Assembly: GCA_038131365.1 (NCBI GenBank)
Contig: JAYPPH010000004.1
Location: 1-54,798, forward strand
Origin: Marisalimonas marina
GTDB lineage: Bacteria > Pseudomonadota > Alphaproteobacteria > Puniceispirillales > Marisalimonadaceae
Direction: 5' to 3'
DNA: 54,798 nucleotides
Both the position numbers and the translations under genes were made by a program. Below are positions 1 through 9,311 of the stretch, piece after piece. The notes beneath the pieces were generated by a model. That model was not told the DNA's origin. It made no database searches and worked only from the letters and a program-made list of their open reading frames with translations. The stretch's first letter is position 1; each line of letters begins with the position of its first letter.

Positions 1-558
1 AGACAAAATCAAATTACTATACCTATATTATCAAGGAACAAGGATATTTATTTGTCTTTGGGTAAAAGAACAAAGTTAGCTAAAAATTATAATGCTGATA
101 TCTTTATTTCAATTCATGCAGATTCAAGCCAAAATAAGAAAGCAAAGGGTCTTTCAGTTTTTAGTCTTTCAAATAAGGCTTCAGATAAAGAGGCTGAGTT
201 GTTAGCTAAAAGAGAAAACAAAGAAGATTTAATTCTAGGTGATAAAAACCTTACTAAGGATCCAATAATTTATGGTTCTTTAATTAAAATGTTTCAAAGA
301 AAAGCAATGAACGAGAGCTCATTTTTGGCAAGAAAAATTTTATTGAATTTAGAAAAAACTAAATTAACTGTTAATAGAGGGCATAGGTTTGCTGGTTTTG
401 CAGTATTAAAATCATACGATATTCCATCAATATTAGTAGAAATTGGATTTTTATCTAATAAAAAGGAAGAAAGAAAACTTTTAAAACAAAACTATCTAGA
501 CGAGTTAACGGATGGTTTGTCTAATGCGATTGAAGATTACTTCAAGAGTGTAAAATAA
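1..558 (+). CDS. amiC: N-acetylmuramoyl-L-alanine amidase, C-terminal part (5' truncated by window edge)
   Basis: Zinc-dependent periplasmic amidase (Amidase_3 family) that cleaves the bond between N-acetylmuramic acid and L-alanine of peptidoglycan during cell separation. The reading frame is open from base 1, reading ...ILSRNKDIYLSLGKRTKLA, so the TTG at 52 is internal and the true start lies left of the window. Visible family motifs are the FISIHADS block, whose His is a zinc ligand, and the C-terminal SILVEIGFLSN block carrying the catalytic Glu. It lies 43 bp upstream of the PBP1A gene on the same strand, so both may be co-transcribed for wall remodelling. The symbol follows the family; amiA/B/C cannot be separated here. 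Confidence 0.88.
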   Translation, partial: RQNQITIPILSRNKDIYLSLGKRTKLAKNYNADIFISIHADSSQNKKAKGLSVFSLSNKASDKEAELLAKRENKEDLILGDKNLTKDPIIYGSLIKMFQRKAMNESSFLARKILLNLEKTKLTVNRGHRFAGFAVLKSYDIPSILVEIGFLSNKKEERKLLKQNYLDELTDGLSNAIEDYFKSVK

Positions 559-601
559 AAAATGTCCTAAAATTGTCTAATTTGAAATTTAATTTATCAA
601 A

Positions 602-3334
602 ATGAAACTTTTAGCTTACTTAATGACATCAATATTTCTAATAGCTTTATCTGGAATACTGGTTCTTTTGTATATTTTGTGGTTCTACGGTAAAGATTTG
701 CCTGATTACAAAGAATTGTCAAAATATAATCCTAACGTTGTCACAAGAATTCACGCTGGCAATGGTGCTTTGCTAGCAGAATATGCAACTGAGAAGAGAG
801 TTTTTGTACCTATAAGTGTCATTCCTAAAAAATTAATTAATGCATATATTTCTGCTGAAGATAAAGATTTTTATAATCATTTTGGTTTAGATTTAAAAGC
901 AACATTGAGAGCTATTTTAACAAACATAAAAAATATAGGTTCGCAGAAAAGGCTTATAGGAGCTTCAACTATAACTCAACAGGTAGCTAAAAACTTTTTG
1001 TTAACCTCAGAAGTTTCTTTTGAAAGAAAAATTAAAGAAGCAATATTGTCAATCCGAATTGAAAGAGCATTTTCAAAAAATGAAATACTAGAATTATATT
1101 TGAATGAGATTTATTTAGGTTTTGGTTCTTATGGGGTTGCCGCAGCTGCATTAAATTATTTTGATAAAAGTTTAGATAATCTTGATCTAGCAGAAGTCGC
1201 TTTTCTAGCGGCTTTACCCAAAGCTCCTAATAACTACCATCCAATAAAAAAATATAATCAAGCTTTTGAGAGAAGAAATTGGGTTTTATCTCAAATGCAA
1301 AAAAACGGTTTTATTTCAAATGATACTCAAGAAAAAGAGAGTTTGAAGCCTATAAATATCCGTAATTCAAGTGGTTTTGATGAGGGTTATGCGCCTTATT
1401 TTACAGAAGAAGTCAGAAGACTTTTAGTAGATAACAAAAATATTGGTTTTAAATTATATACTGATGGTTATTCCGTAAAAACAACTCTGGACCCTTTTAT
1501 GCAACTTCATGCTGATAACGCTTTAATCAATGGTTTAGAAGAATTAGACAAGCGACAAGGTTGGAGAGGGCCAGTTGACAATCTCGATTTATCTAAATTT
1601 TCTAAAAATGAAGTTTTAAGATATCTACAAAAATTACAAACACAATTACCACAAGGGCGAAAAATTGTTGTTATTGAGGAAGTAAAAGAAAATTTACTAA
1701 AAATAATGTTAGATAATGGTCAAATCAAAAAGTTAGATTTTAAAAATGCTTCTTGGGCAAGGCCACAAAATCTTCAAAAGGATAAAAATGATAAAGTAAA
1801 TTTTTTTTCCGCTCCCAAGTATAAAAATTTTAATCAATTTTTAGAAAAAGGTGATGTTATAGTCGTTAAACATAATCTTACAGAAGAGACTGAGTTTTAT
1901 TCTTTATCTCAGATACCCCTTGTTAATGGTGGCATCGTAGTACTCGACCCAAATAATGGTAGGGTATTGGCAATGAGCGGAGGGTATAGTTTTCAAAAAA
2001 GTAAATATAATCGAGCAACCCAAGCAAAACGTCAACCAGGATCTGCATTCAAACCATTTGTTTATCTCGCTGGATTAGAAAGGTTTTACAAGCCAACAGA
2101 ATTAATTCTTGATGCTGCATTAGCGTATGATCAGTGCGCTGGTTGTCCAAAATGGAAACCTGCTAACTATACTAAAAAATTTTATGGCCCTAGTCCAATA
2201 AGGCTTGGTATTGAAAAATCAAGAAATTTAATGACTGCAAGGCTAGCTATAAGACTTATTGAAGAAGAGGCCTTGGTTAGAGATTACTTGGAACAAGGTT
2301 ACTCAACTTTATTAATTGCTGAGAAAATGAATAAAAATATAAATTTTGTAAATTTTGTAGTAAATGAAATTCTTGAGAGAGAGAAATATCAAAAAGAAAT
2401 AAGTCAAAAGATTATTAATGACTTTTCAATAAAACATAATTTAGATGAGAATGATTTAACAAAATATATAAATCAAAAATTAAAAATTAATGAAATAGCA
2501 TTAATAACAAATGTCGAAGTAAAAAAAGTTAGTAAACTTATATCGTCTTTATCTCCTAAAAATATAATTCAAGATTATGCTAAAAAATTTGGCATTAGTG
2601 AAAATCTACCCCCATTCTTGTCTATGTCACTTGGTGCTGGGGAGACAGACCTTCTAAGTTTAACTAATGCTTATGGTATGATTGTAAATGGAGGGAAAAA
2701 GATATCACCTACTCTAATTGACCGCATTCAGGATAGAAGGGGAAAAACTTTATTTAAACATGATATGCGTGACTGCAAAGATTGCAATGGAAATGAATTC
2801 AAAATAAATCAAATTCCAAAGTTAGCTTCTAAGGATGAGAGAGAGAAAATTGTTTCATCTGGTTCTGCTTATCAAATGGTTTCTATGTTGAAAGGTGCAA
2901 TTGATAGGGGGACTGGAAAAATAATAAAGTCACTTGGAAAAAATTTAGCTGGAAAAACTGGTACAACAAACTCGAACACTGATGCATGGTTTATTGGGTT
3001 TTCTAGTGATTTAGTTGTTGGTGTTTTTGTTGGCTTTGATAACCCTCGACCTCTTGGTTTAAAAGAAACAGGCAGCTCAGTTGCTGCACCTATTTTTAAA
3101 GACTTTATGAGTAAAGCACTTAAAAATACGCCTGATATACCTTTTAGAAGACCACCAGGAATAAAACTAATATCAGTTGATCCAAGCACAGGTCTTCAAG
3201 CTAATTCAAAAAATAAATCAAGCATTTTAGAGGCTTTTAAAATTGGTCAAAAACCTAATGTAAGCTATGATAGCGATTTTGATAATAATGAAAGCACAAA
3301 AAAAATTATTAAGAATTTGTCTCCTCTTTATTAA
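602..3334 (+). CDS. mrcA: Penicillin-binding protein 1A, bifunctional glycosyltransferase/transpeptidase
   Basis: Inner-membrane class A PBP that polymerises lipid II and cross-links peptide stems. Residues about 5-28 form the membrane anchor. The GT51 domain follows, with catalytic E86 in the EDKDFYNHFG motif, then GASTITQQVAKNF and the RIERAFSKNEILELYLNEIY block. An OB-like segment lies around 310-430. The transpeptidase domain has S481-x-x-K484, S540-R-N542 and K785-T-G. At 910 aa it is longer than usual. The excess is a Lys/Asn-rich insert at about residues 551-653, between the SxN motif and the helix that normally follows it closely (see findings). It is probably co-transcribed with the upstream amidase, and prfB starts 18 bp downstream. 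Confidence 0.96.
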   Translation: MKLLAYLMTSIFLIALSGILVLLYILWFYGKDLPDYKELSKYNPNVVTRIHAGNGALLAEYATEKRVFVPISVIPKKLINAYISAEDKDFYNHFGLDLKATLRAILTNIKNIGSQKRLIGASTITQQVAKNFLLTSEVSFERKIKEAILSIRIERAFSKNEILELYLNEIYLGFGSYGVAAAALNYFDKSLDNLDLAEVAFLAALPKAPNNYHPIKKYNQAFERRNWVLSQMQKNGFISNDTQEKESLKPINIRNSSGFDEGYAPYFTEEVRRLLVDNKNIGFKLYTDGYSVKTTLDPFMQLHADNALINGLEELDKRQGWRGPVDNLDLSKFSKNEVLRYLQKLQTQLPQGRKIVVIEEVKENLLKIMLDNGQIKKLDFKNASWARPQNLQKDKNDKVNFFSAPKYKNFNQFLEKGDVIVVKHNLTEETEFYSLSQIPLVNGGIVVLDPNNGRVLAMSGGYSFQKSKYNRATQAKRQPGSAFKPFVYLAGLERFYKPTELILDAALAYDQCAGCPKWKPANYTKKFYGPSPIRLGIEKSRNLMTARLAIRLIEEEALVRDYLEQGYSTLLIAEKMNKNINFVNFVVNEILEREKYQKEISQKIINDFSIKHNLDENDLTKYINQKLKINEIALITNVEVKKVSKLISSLSPKNIIQDYAKKFGISENLPPFLSMSLGAGETDLLSLTNAYGMIVNGGKKISPTLIDRIQDRRGKTLFKHDMRDCKDCNGNEFKINQIPKLASKDEREKIVSSGSAYQMVSMLKGAIDRGTGKIIKSLGKNLAGKTGTTNSNTDAWFIGFSSDLVVGVFVGFDNPRPLGLKETGSSVAAPIFKDFMSKALKNTPDIPFRRPPGIKLISVDPSTGLQANSKNKSSILEAFKIGQKPNVSYDSDFDNNESTKKIIKNLSPLY

Positions 3335-3352
3335 ATTATTGGATTATTAAAA

Positions 3353-4459
3353 ATGCAGTCTGAAATTCAGTCAAAGTTTAATGAAATAGATAATATGTTA
3401 AATATACTAAAAAAACATATGAAATGGGACACTTCTATAAATCGAATTAGAGAGTTAAACGACTTAATAGAAAATCCAGATTTCTGGAATGATGCTACAA
3501 AAGCACAATCAGTGATGAGAGAAAAAACACATCTCGAAAAAACAATTGAAAGTTTAAACAAAATAGAAAATGAAAAAAATAATCTATTTGAACTTATAGA
3601 CCTAGCTGAAGAAGAAAATGACATATCTTTTTTGAATGAAACTATTTCCAGCATAGATAGTTTAGCGCTTAAATGTGAAAAACTTCAAATTGAAAGCTTG
3701 TTATCTGGAGAAGCTGACTCAAATAATGCTTATCTTGAAATACATGCTGGAGCAGGTGGAACAGAAGCACAAGATTGGGCATTAATGCTTCAAAGAATGT
3801 ATCTAAGGTGGGCTGAAAAAAAAGGATTTAAATTATCTTATGTTGAAGAAAGTTCTGGAGATGAAGCTGGTATAAAGTCTTGTACTTTGCTTTTAGAGGG
3901 TTTCAACGCTTATGGTTGGGCTAAAACAGAGTCGGGTGTCCATAGATTAGTTCGTATTTCGCCATTTGATTCCTCTTCTAGAAGGCATACCAGTTTTGCG
4001 TCAATATGGGTATTCCCTCAAATCAGCAATGAAATAGATATTGAAATAGAAGATAAAGATCTTAGAATAGATACATACCGTGCTTCCGGTGCAGGTGGGC
4101 AGCATGTAAACAAGACAGACTCTGCTATAAGAATAACTCACATACCAACAAATACAGTTGTTCAATGTCAAAACGATAGATCTCAGCACAGGAATAGAGC
4201 GCAAGCTATGTCCATGCTCAAAGCAAAATTATATGAAATTGAATTACAAAAGAGAGAAGAAAAAAATACACAAAATGCAAACGAAAAAGGAGAAATTGGT
4301 TGGGGCAGCCAGATAAGATCTTATGTTCTACATCCTTACCAAATGGTTAAAGATCTTCGCACAAACGTTGAATTAGGTAATACCCAATCTGTTTTAGATG
4401 GAAATATTGATATGTTTATAGAATCTGCCCTAGCTCTTAAAGTTGGAATGAAAAGGTAA
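3353..4459 (+). CDS. prfB: Peptide chain release factor 2
   Basis: Recognises UGA and UAA stop codons and triggers peptide release on the ribosome. The 368 aa protein carries the RF2-type codon-recognition tripeptide SPF (in RISPFDSSSRRHTSF) and the peptidyl-hydrolase motif GGQ (in ASGAGGQHVNKTDSA). The N-terminal coiled coil region is intact. Unlike E. coli prfB, there is no in-frame UGA near codon 26 and no CUUUGA slippery site: the gene is one continuous frame, so the classic autoregulatory +1 frameshift is absent. It follows mrcA by 18 bp and converges with bcp, leaving a single base between the stop codons. Confidence 0.97.
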   Translation: MQSEIQSKFNEIDNMLNILKKHMKWDTSINRIRELNDLIENPDFWNDATKAQSVMREKTHLEKTIESLNKIENEKNNLFELIDLAEEENDISFLNETISSIDSLALKCEKLQIESLLSGEADSNNAYLEIHAGAGGTEAQDWALMLQRMYLRWAEKKGFKLSYVEESSGDEAGIKSCTLLLEGFNAYGWAKTESGVHRLVRISPFDSSSRRHTSFASIWVFPQISNEIDIEIEDKDLRIDTYRASGAGGQHVNKTDSAIRITHIPTNTVVQCQNDRSQHRNRAQAMSMLKAKLYEIELQKREEKNTQNANEKGEIGWGSQIRSYVLHPYQMVKDLRTNVELGNTQSVLDGNIDMFIESALALKVGMKR

Positions 4460-4460
4460 A

Positions 4461-4928
4461 CTAAGAATTTTCTAAATCTATGACTGCTTGCAAAACTTCG
4501 TCTGCATGTCCAGGAACCTTAACTTTTTCCCAAATCTTTTTGATAATGCCATTTTCATCACATAAAAAAGTAGATCTTTGTATTCCCATATATTTTCTGC
4601 CGTACATAGATTTTTCTACCCAAACTCCAAATTGTTCACAAACATTATTTTCAAAATCAGCTCCTAAGATGCAGCTTAGATTATATTTCTCTCTAAACTT
4701 AGATTGTTTTTGTGGTTTATCTTTTGAAATTCCAATTACAACACAATTTAGTTTATCAAAATCCTTTTGCAAATTAGAAAAGGCAATGGATTCAGCAGTG
4801 CAACCGGATGTATCAGCTTTAGGAAAAAAGAAAACTACTATTTTTTTCCCTAGGTAATTAGATACTTTGAAATCATCTTGGTCAGTTAAGATTTCAAAAT
4901 TTGGAATTTGATCATTAATTTTTAACAT
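4461..4928 (-). CDS. bcp: Thioredoxin-dependent peroxiredoxin, BCP/PrxQ type
   Basis: Cytoplasmic thiol peroxidase reducing H2O2 and organic hydroperoxides. The signature P36-x3-T40-x2-C43 places the peroxidatic cysteine at C43 (KADTSGCTAES). The resolving cysteine that E. coli BCP has five residues later is absent (I48). Other cysteines (C62, C86, C97 and one near the C-terminus) could substitute, or the enzyme could act as a 1-Cys type. The 155 aa length is normal. It is transcribed away from the AsmA-like gene, and the two share the roughly 100 bp divergent region 4929-5030. Confidence 0.93.
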   Translation of the reverse strand: MLKINDQIPNFEILTDQDDFKVSNYLGKKIVVFFFPKADTSGCTAESIAFSNLQKDFDKLNCVVIGISKDKPQKQSKFREKYNLSCILGADFENNVCEQFGVWVEKSMYGRKYMGIQRSTFLCDENGIIKKIWEKVKVPGHADEVLQAVIDLENS

Positions 4929-5030
4929 TTTTAATTCTCGAATGATTAGTATTTATTTTTCTCTTAGTTTATAGTGAACTATCCTAACATATCAACAACG
5001 TTTGTTAGATTTATTTAGCGAAGAGTTCAG

Positions 5031-8000
5031 ATGTTAAAAAAATCTCTAATATTATTCATTGCTTTAGTTTTTTTATCTCTGGGATCTTTCGCGTTAGTAT
5101 TTATTTATTCAGAGCAATCTAGAAGCTTTATTATAAATAAATTTGAACTTACAAAAGTACTAAGCGTGAAGCTTCAAAATTATTTTTCAAAAAAAATTAA
5201 TAATAATGAGATTTCAATTGAAATTGAAACAATAGAATTTTTAAAACCACAATCACCTACTATTATAGTTCTAAGATTAAATAATATTCAAATAACTTCC
5301 AAAAAACAAAAAACAAAATCTAAGATAAAAAAAGTTGAGTTAGGAATTAATTATCAAAACCTTTTTAAAAGCATTTTATATGACGATATTTATTTTGATA
5401 ATTTGAATTTCAAAGATTTAACTCTTAATGCCAAATTTGAACAAGACAAATTCATACCAGGCCCATTAATGAATATTTTTTCATTAGCGGTTAAGGATAA
5501 TATAAATAACAAAAATTCCCTTACCAAAATTTTGCAAAATGAAATAAAAGTTGGAAAAATTGACTTTAAAATAAGCGATTCTAGAAATCCTATTGAGGAA
5601 ATATCCTATGTAATTAATTGTAGTAATGTTTTTGTATCAAAATTCATTGAAAAAAAACGTCAGTTAAATATGAACTGCCAAGAACAAAACAAATTAGAAT
5701 TTTCTGTTAATGGAAATCTTGAAGAAGAGACTAATTTATTCACAGGAAAAATTGTTAACTTAAAGCTAGAAAAATTATTAAATAAAAAATTTATAGAGGA
5801 TGTTAATCTTAATTCTAAAAAAATTTCAACTATTTTAAATGGTAATTATAAAATTAGAACCAATAAAAATTTTAAACTACTTAACATTAATTTTTCTTCT
5901 AATAATTCTAATGTAAATATATATGAAAAATTAGATAAAAAGATATTAATTGATAATATCAATGGAAATTTTCACTGGAATGCTGAAGGAGATATTTTAA
6001 AATTTGATGAAGTTTCTCATGGTAATAAACTTAATAGTTTAGGAGAGATCAATTTTAAAAGAAAAATAGGGTTTATAAAATTCAGCACACAAAAATTATC
6101 ACTTAATAGAGTAAAACTACATTTTAAAAATTATAAAAATTTTTATAGTCAATTTATAAAATCAGAGTTTTACGAAAACTACAAAGATATTTTGAAAGCT
6201 GGTAATTTGAATAATCTAAATATGAGTTTAGAATATGATTTTAAAGAAAATTTCAATTTAAAAAAGCTATTTGCAGATATAAAATTTAGCAATAGTAGAT
6301 TTGAAGATAATAATAAAGTCTTTAAAAATATTGTTGGAACGGTTTCTGGAACTAGCTTACTAAATCTTGAATTCAAGGATAATGAGCTTGACGTTAATCA
6401 AAGCAAAATATCTTCAAATTTATTTGTATCAAAAGGTGCCTTTTCATTTAAAGAATTCCAGAATCAATTTAAGTTTGAAAAAGGAAACATTAAAGCTAGT
6501 TTTAACAAAGGTGTTTTCCACATATCTGAGGTTAAATTATTCAATAAAAATAAATCCACATATTTCTTAAATAATATCAAAATAAATAATCAAAACTATA
6601 AAATAGCTAGTTTTTCTCTAACTAAAGCTAATAATGTAAATTATTTTTTTGAGGATATCGAAATTGATAAATTAAAAAATATAAAGGCAAATGCTAATTT
6701 TAAAAATAATGATGAAGTTTCTGATTATTTAAAAGAAAAATTAAATATTCAGTTATTAGGAAATACAAATACCAAGTTAAGAATTGTAGGCAATTTAAAA
6801 ACCTTTGACTTTAATTTTAAGCTTAAATCAAATCTAACAAATTCATCTTTTAAGATGAATTCGATTAACTTGGAAAAAAAAATAGGTATTCCTTCTTTTT
6901 TTAAAAGTGAAATAATTTTTAAAAATCGTAATTTAAAATTGTTAACAAATACAAATTTAACAATTCAAAATAATAATTTTGAAATAGGTGAAATTGCCTT
7001 CACTAACGAAAATCCTCAACGTATTAGTTTTACGAGAATAAATACACCTGATTTCAATTTAAAAAAGATCTTACTAACTAACAGTAATAATAAAATTAAT
7101 TTATTAATTGAGGGAAAAAAACTGAATTTATCTAGTTTAACAAATAATTTAGGTAAGAGTAATTTTAATAAAAAAATTGAATTTGATATAACCGCAGATG
7201 ACATTTTACTGAATTCAAAAATTTCCATGTCTGGAAATTTAAAAGGAGATGTTAGAAATAATACATTTAATTCTATTGCTTTTGGTAAAATGAATCTCGG
7301 AAAAGCCTCTCTGTTGGATAGTGGTGAGTTTAAAATCTTTGTAAATAATAAAACCTCTAGATTAACTGGTATAGGTCTTGTAGGGGGAGCTCAAACAAAT
7401 ATTCAAATTTTCAAAGAAAAAGATCAATTTCCAGAAATTAACTTTGATACCGCTGATGGTGGAAAATTACTTGATAAACTTGGTTTTACTAAAAATATAA
7501 AGAGTGGAAAAATGAAAATGAAAATCAAGTTTTTAGATAATTCATATAGGCATTATAATGGAATTATTGAATCAGAAAAATTTAGTTTAATAAACGCACC
7601 TGGCATTATAAATTCCCTATCAGTTTTAAGTTTTGCTGGTATACAGTCGATTATAATAGGAGAGGGTATTTTATTTGACAAAGGAAGAGCTAAAATTAAA
7701 GTAAAAGATAATTTATTTAATTTTGATCAGGTTTTTTTAACTAATCAATCTTTAGCAATAAAGGGAAAAGGTGTAATAAATGAAGATACAAAATCTTTAG
7801 ATATTACAGGCACGGTTGCTCCTATTAGATTAGTCTCAAGAATTTTAAGTTTGGTTCCAGCTGTTGGTCAATTATTAACAGGCTTTAAAAAAGATGGTCT
7901 ATTTGCAGGGCAATTTAAAATGACTGGTAATGTAGATGATCCTGACATTAAAATAAACCCGATGTCATTTGCCCCAGGCATTTTAAGAGATATTTTTGCA

Positions 8001-8045
8001 GATGATTGGCTTAATGATGGAAAGTTATTATTACAAAATAAATAA
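5031..8045 (+). CDS. AsmA-like / DUF3971 envelope protein
   Basis: Large (1004 aa) protein with an N-terminal membrane anchor (about residues 5-27) followed by a long, beta-rich, Asn/Lys-rich repetitive region and a well conserved C-terminal AsmA-like domain (about residues 850-1000, including SVLSFAGIQSIIIGEG and LDITGTVAPIRLVSRILS). AsmA/YhdP-type proteins form periplasmic beta-groove bridges thought to move phospholipid between the membranes. That role is family knowledge, not something visible here. The order bcp, AsmA-like, tyrS is one I associate with alphaproteobacteria. It converges with tyrS with one base between the stops. Very AT-rich codon use in the middle part suggests weak sequence constraint. 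Confidence 0.82.
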   Translation: MLKKSLILFIALVFLSLGSFALVFIYSEQSRSFIINKFELTKVLSVKLQNYFSKKINNNEISIEIETIEFLKPQSPTIIVLRLNNIQITSKKQKTKSKIKKVELGINYQNLFKSILYDDIYFDNLNFKDLTLNAKFEQDKFIPGPLMNIFSLAVKDNINNKNSLTKILQNEIKVGKIDFKISDSRNPIEEISYVINCSNVFVSKFIEKKRQLNMNCQEQNKLEFSVNGNLEEETNLFTGKIVNLKLEKLLNKKFIEDVNLNSKKISTILNGNYKIRTNKNFKLLNINFSSNNSNVNIYEKLDKKILIDNINGNFHWNAEGDILKFDEVSHGNKLNSLGEINFKRKIGFIKFSTQKLSLNRVKLHFKNYKNFYSQFIKSEFYENYKDILKAGNLNNLNMSLEYDFKENFNLKKLFADIKFSNSRFEDNNKVFKNIVGTVSGTSLLNLEFKDNELDVNQSKISSNLFVSKGAFSFKEFQNQFKFEKGNIKASFNKGVFHISEVKLFNKNKSTYFLNNIKINNQNYKIASFSLTKANNVNYFFEDIEIDKLKNIKANANFKNNDEVSDYLKEKLNIQLLGNTNTKLRIVGNLKTFDFNFKLKSNLTNSSFKMNSINLEKKIGIPSFFKSEIIFKNRNLKLLTNTNLTIQNNNFEIGEIAFTNENPQRISFTRINTPDFNLKKILLTNSNNKINLLIEGKKLNLSSLTNNLGKSNFNKKIEFDITADDILLNSKISMSGNLKGDVRNNTFNSIAFGKMNLGKASLLDSGEFKIFVNNKTSRLTGIGLVGGAQTNIQIFKEKDQFPEINFDTADGGKLLDKLGFTKNIKSGKMKMKIKFLDNSYRHYNGIIESEKFSLINAPGIINSLSVLSFAGIQSIIIGEGILFDKGRAKIKVKDNLFNFDQVFLTNQSLAIKGKGVINEDTKSLDITGTVAPIRLVSRILSLVPAVGQLLTGFKKDGLFAGQFKMTGNVDDPDIKINPMSFAPGILRDIFADDWLNDGKLLLQNK

Positions 8046-8046
8046 A

Positions 8047-9288
8047 CTAAGATAACTTTAAGAGGCCATGCTTTTTTTTGCCAGATGAAATTTTGACTGA
8101 ATTATTCAGATAGTCTTCCATTTTTAATAGGTAATTTTCGTCCGTAATGACATTATCATTAATTTTGGCTCCATTACCTCTTATTAATCGTCTAGCCTCC
8201 CCATTTGTTTGAACAAAATTTAAAATCCTCAATGCATCTATCAGTGAAATTTGATGAGCATCAATATTTACAAAGGGTAAAGTTTCATCACTTTCTTTTT
8301 TGTTAAATACATTAGCAGAAGAAACTGATATTTTATCAGCAGCCTCTTTGCTCCTACATAGTTTAGTTACTTCATTAGCTAGAACTATTTTAGCTTGATT
8401 AATTTCTGCACCTTTAAGTTGTTCAAATCTATTTATTTCCTCCATTGGAAGTTCAGTAAATAATTTCATAAATTTAATTACGTCTAGGTCTTCAGTGTTT
8501 CTCCAATATTGCCAAAAATCCCAATCAGATAGTTGATCGCTATTTAACCATACAGCCCCACTAGCAGTTTTTCCCATTTTTGCGCCACTACTTGTTGTCA
8601 ATAAAGGAGAGGTAAGTCCATAGACGGACTGGGAAGTTTTTTTTCTAATTAACTCTACGCCAGTAATAATATTACCCCATTGGTCAGAGCCACCCATTTG
8701 AAGTCTGCAAGAATAATCCTCATTGAGCTTTAAATAATCAAAAGCTTGCAATAAAGAATAATTAAATTCTAGGAAAGATAGATTTTGTTCTCTTTCTAGT
8801 CTTCTTTTAATACTTTCTAGGTTAATTAATTTATTAACAGAAAAAGATGATCCAAAATCTCTAAGGAATGAAATATAATTTAACTTTTCTAGCCAATCCG
8901 CATTGTCAAGCATAATCGCGTCATTTCCGGCGTCACCAAATTTTAAGTACTTTTGGAAAACTGTTCGTAAACTATTTTGATTCTCTTGTATTTTTTCGTT
9001 TGTAAGGACTGGTCTTGCGCTATCTTTCCCTGAGGGATCACCAATTTTTGTGGTCCCACCACCCATTAAAACTATAGGTTTGTTGCCAGTTTTTTGAAAC
9101 CAACGTAGCATCATTATCTGAACTAGTGAGCCAACATGTAATGATGGCGCAGTACAATCAAAACCAATATAACCACTTATGGTTCCATCTTCTAATGTTT
9201 TTCCAAGATTTTCTATATCTGTAGTTTGATGAATAAAGCCTCTTTGGTGCATTATCTTCAAAAAATCAGAATTAAAATTTTGCTTCAT
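8047..9288 (-). CDS. tyrS: Tyrosyl-tRNA synthetase
   Basis: Class I aminoacyl-tRNA synthetase charging tRNA-Tyr. The 413 aa protein shows a HIGH-type motif (PSLHVGSL, H51-V-G) and a KMSKS-type loop K237-M-G-K-T as in bacterial TyrRS. The QMGGSDQWGNI block lies in the tyrosine/ATP pocket. A C-terminal S4 RNA-binding domain (about residues 345-410) includes INFVQTNGEARRLIRGNGAKIN-like sequence. A purine-rich RBS (AAAGAGA) precedes the ATG. It lies 23 bp downstream of the hydrolase gene on the same strand and is probably co-transcribed with it. Confidence 0.97.
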   Translation of the reverse strand: MKQNFNSDFLKIMHQRGFIHQTTDIENLGKTLEDGTISGYIGFDCTAPSLHVGSLVQIMMLRWFQKTGNKPIVLMGGGTTKIGDPSGKDSARPVLTNEKIQENQNSLRTVFQKYLKFGDAGNDAIMLDNADWLEKLNYISFLRDFGSSFSVNKLINLESIKRRLEREQNLSFLEFNYSLLQAFDYLKLNEDYSCRLQMGGSDQWGNIITGVELIRKKTSQSVYGLTSPLLTTSSGAKMGKTASGAVWLNSDQLSDWDFWQYWRNTEDLDVIKFMKLFTELPMEEINRFEQLKGAEINQAKIVLANEVTKLCRSKEAADKISVSSANVFNKKESDETLPFVNIDAHQISLIDALRILNFVQTNGEARRLIRGNGAKINDNVITDENYLLKMEDYLNNSVKISSGKKKHGLLKLS

Positions 9289-9311
9289 ATTAAAATCTCT
9301 TTTTAGGAATA

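Noticed and set aside
2872..3189. Open frame on the minus strand inside mrcA (105 aa)
   Set aside because: Antisense shadow of the conserved KTG region of PBP1A; no RBS and no family-like sequence.
3353..3450. Possible programmed +1 frameshift in prfB
   Set aside because: No in-frame TGA, no CTTTGA slippery site and no internal Shine-Dalgarno; the gene is a single frame.
4480..4857. Open frame of 125 aa on the plus strand opposite bcp
   Set aside because: Fully antisense to bcp, whose motifs are clear; low-complexity hydrophobic translation without an RBS.
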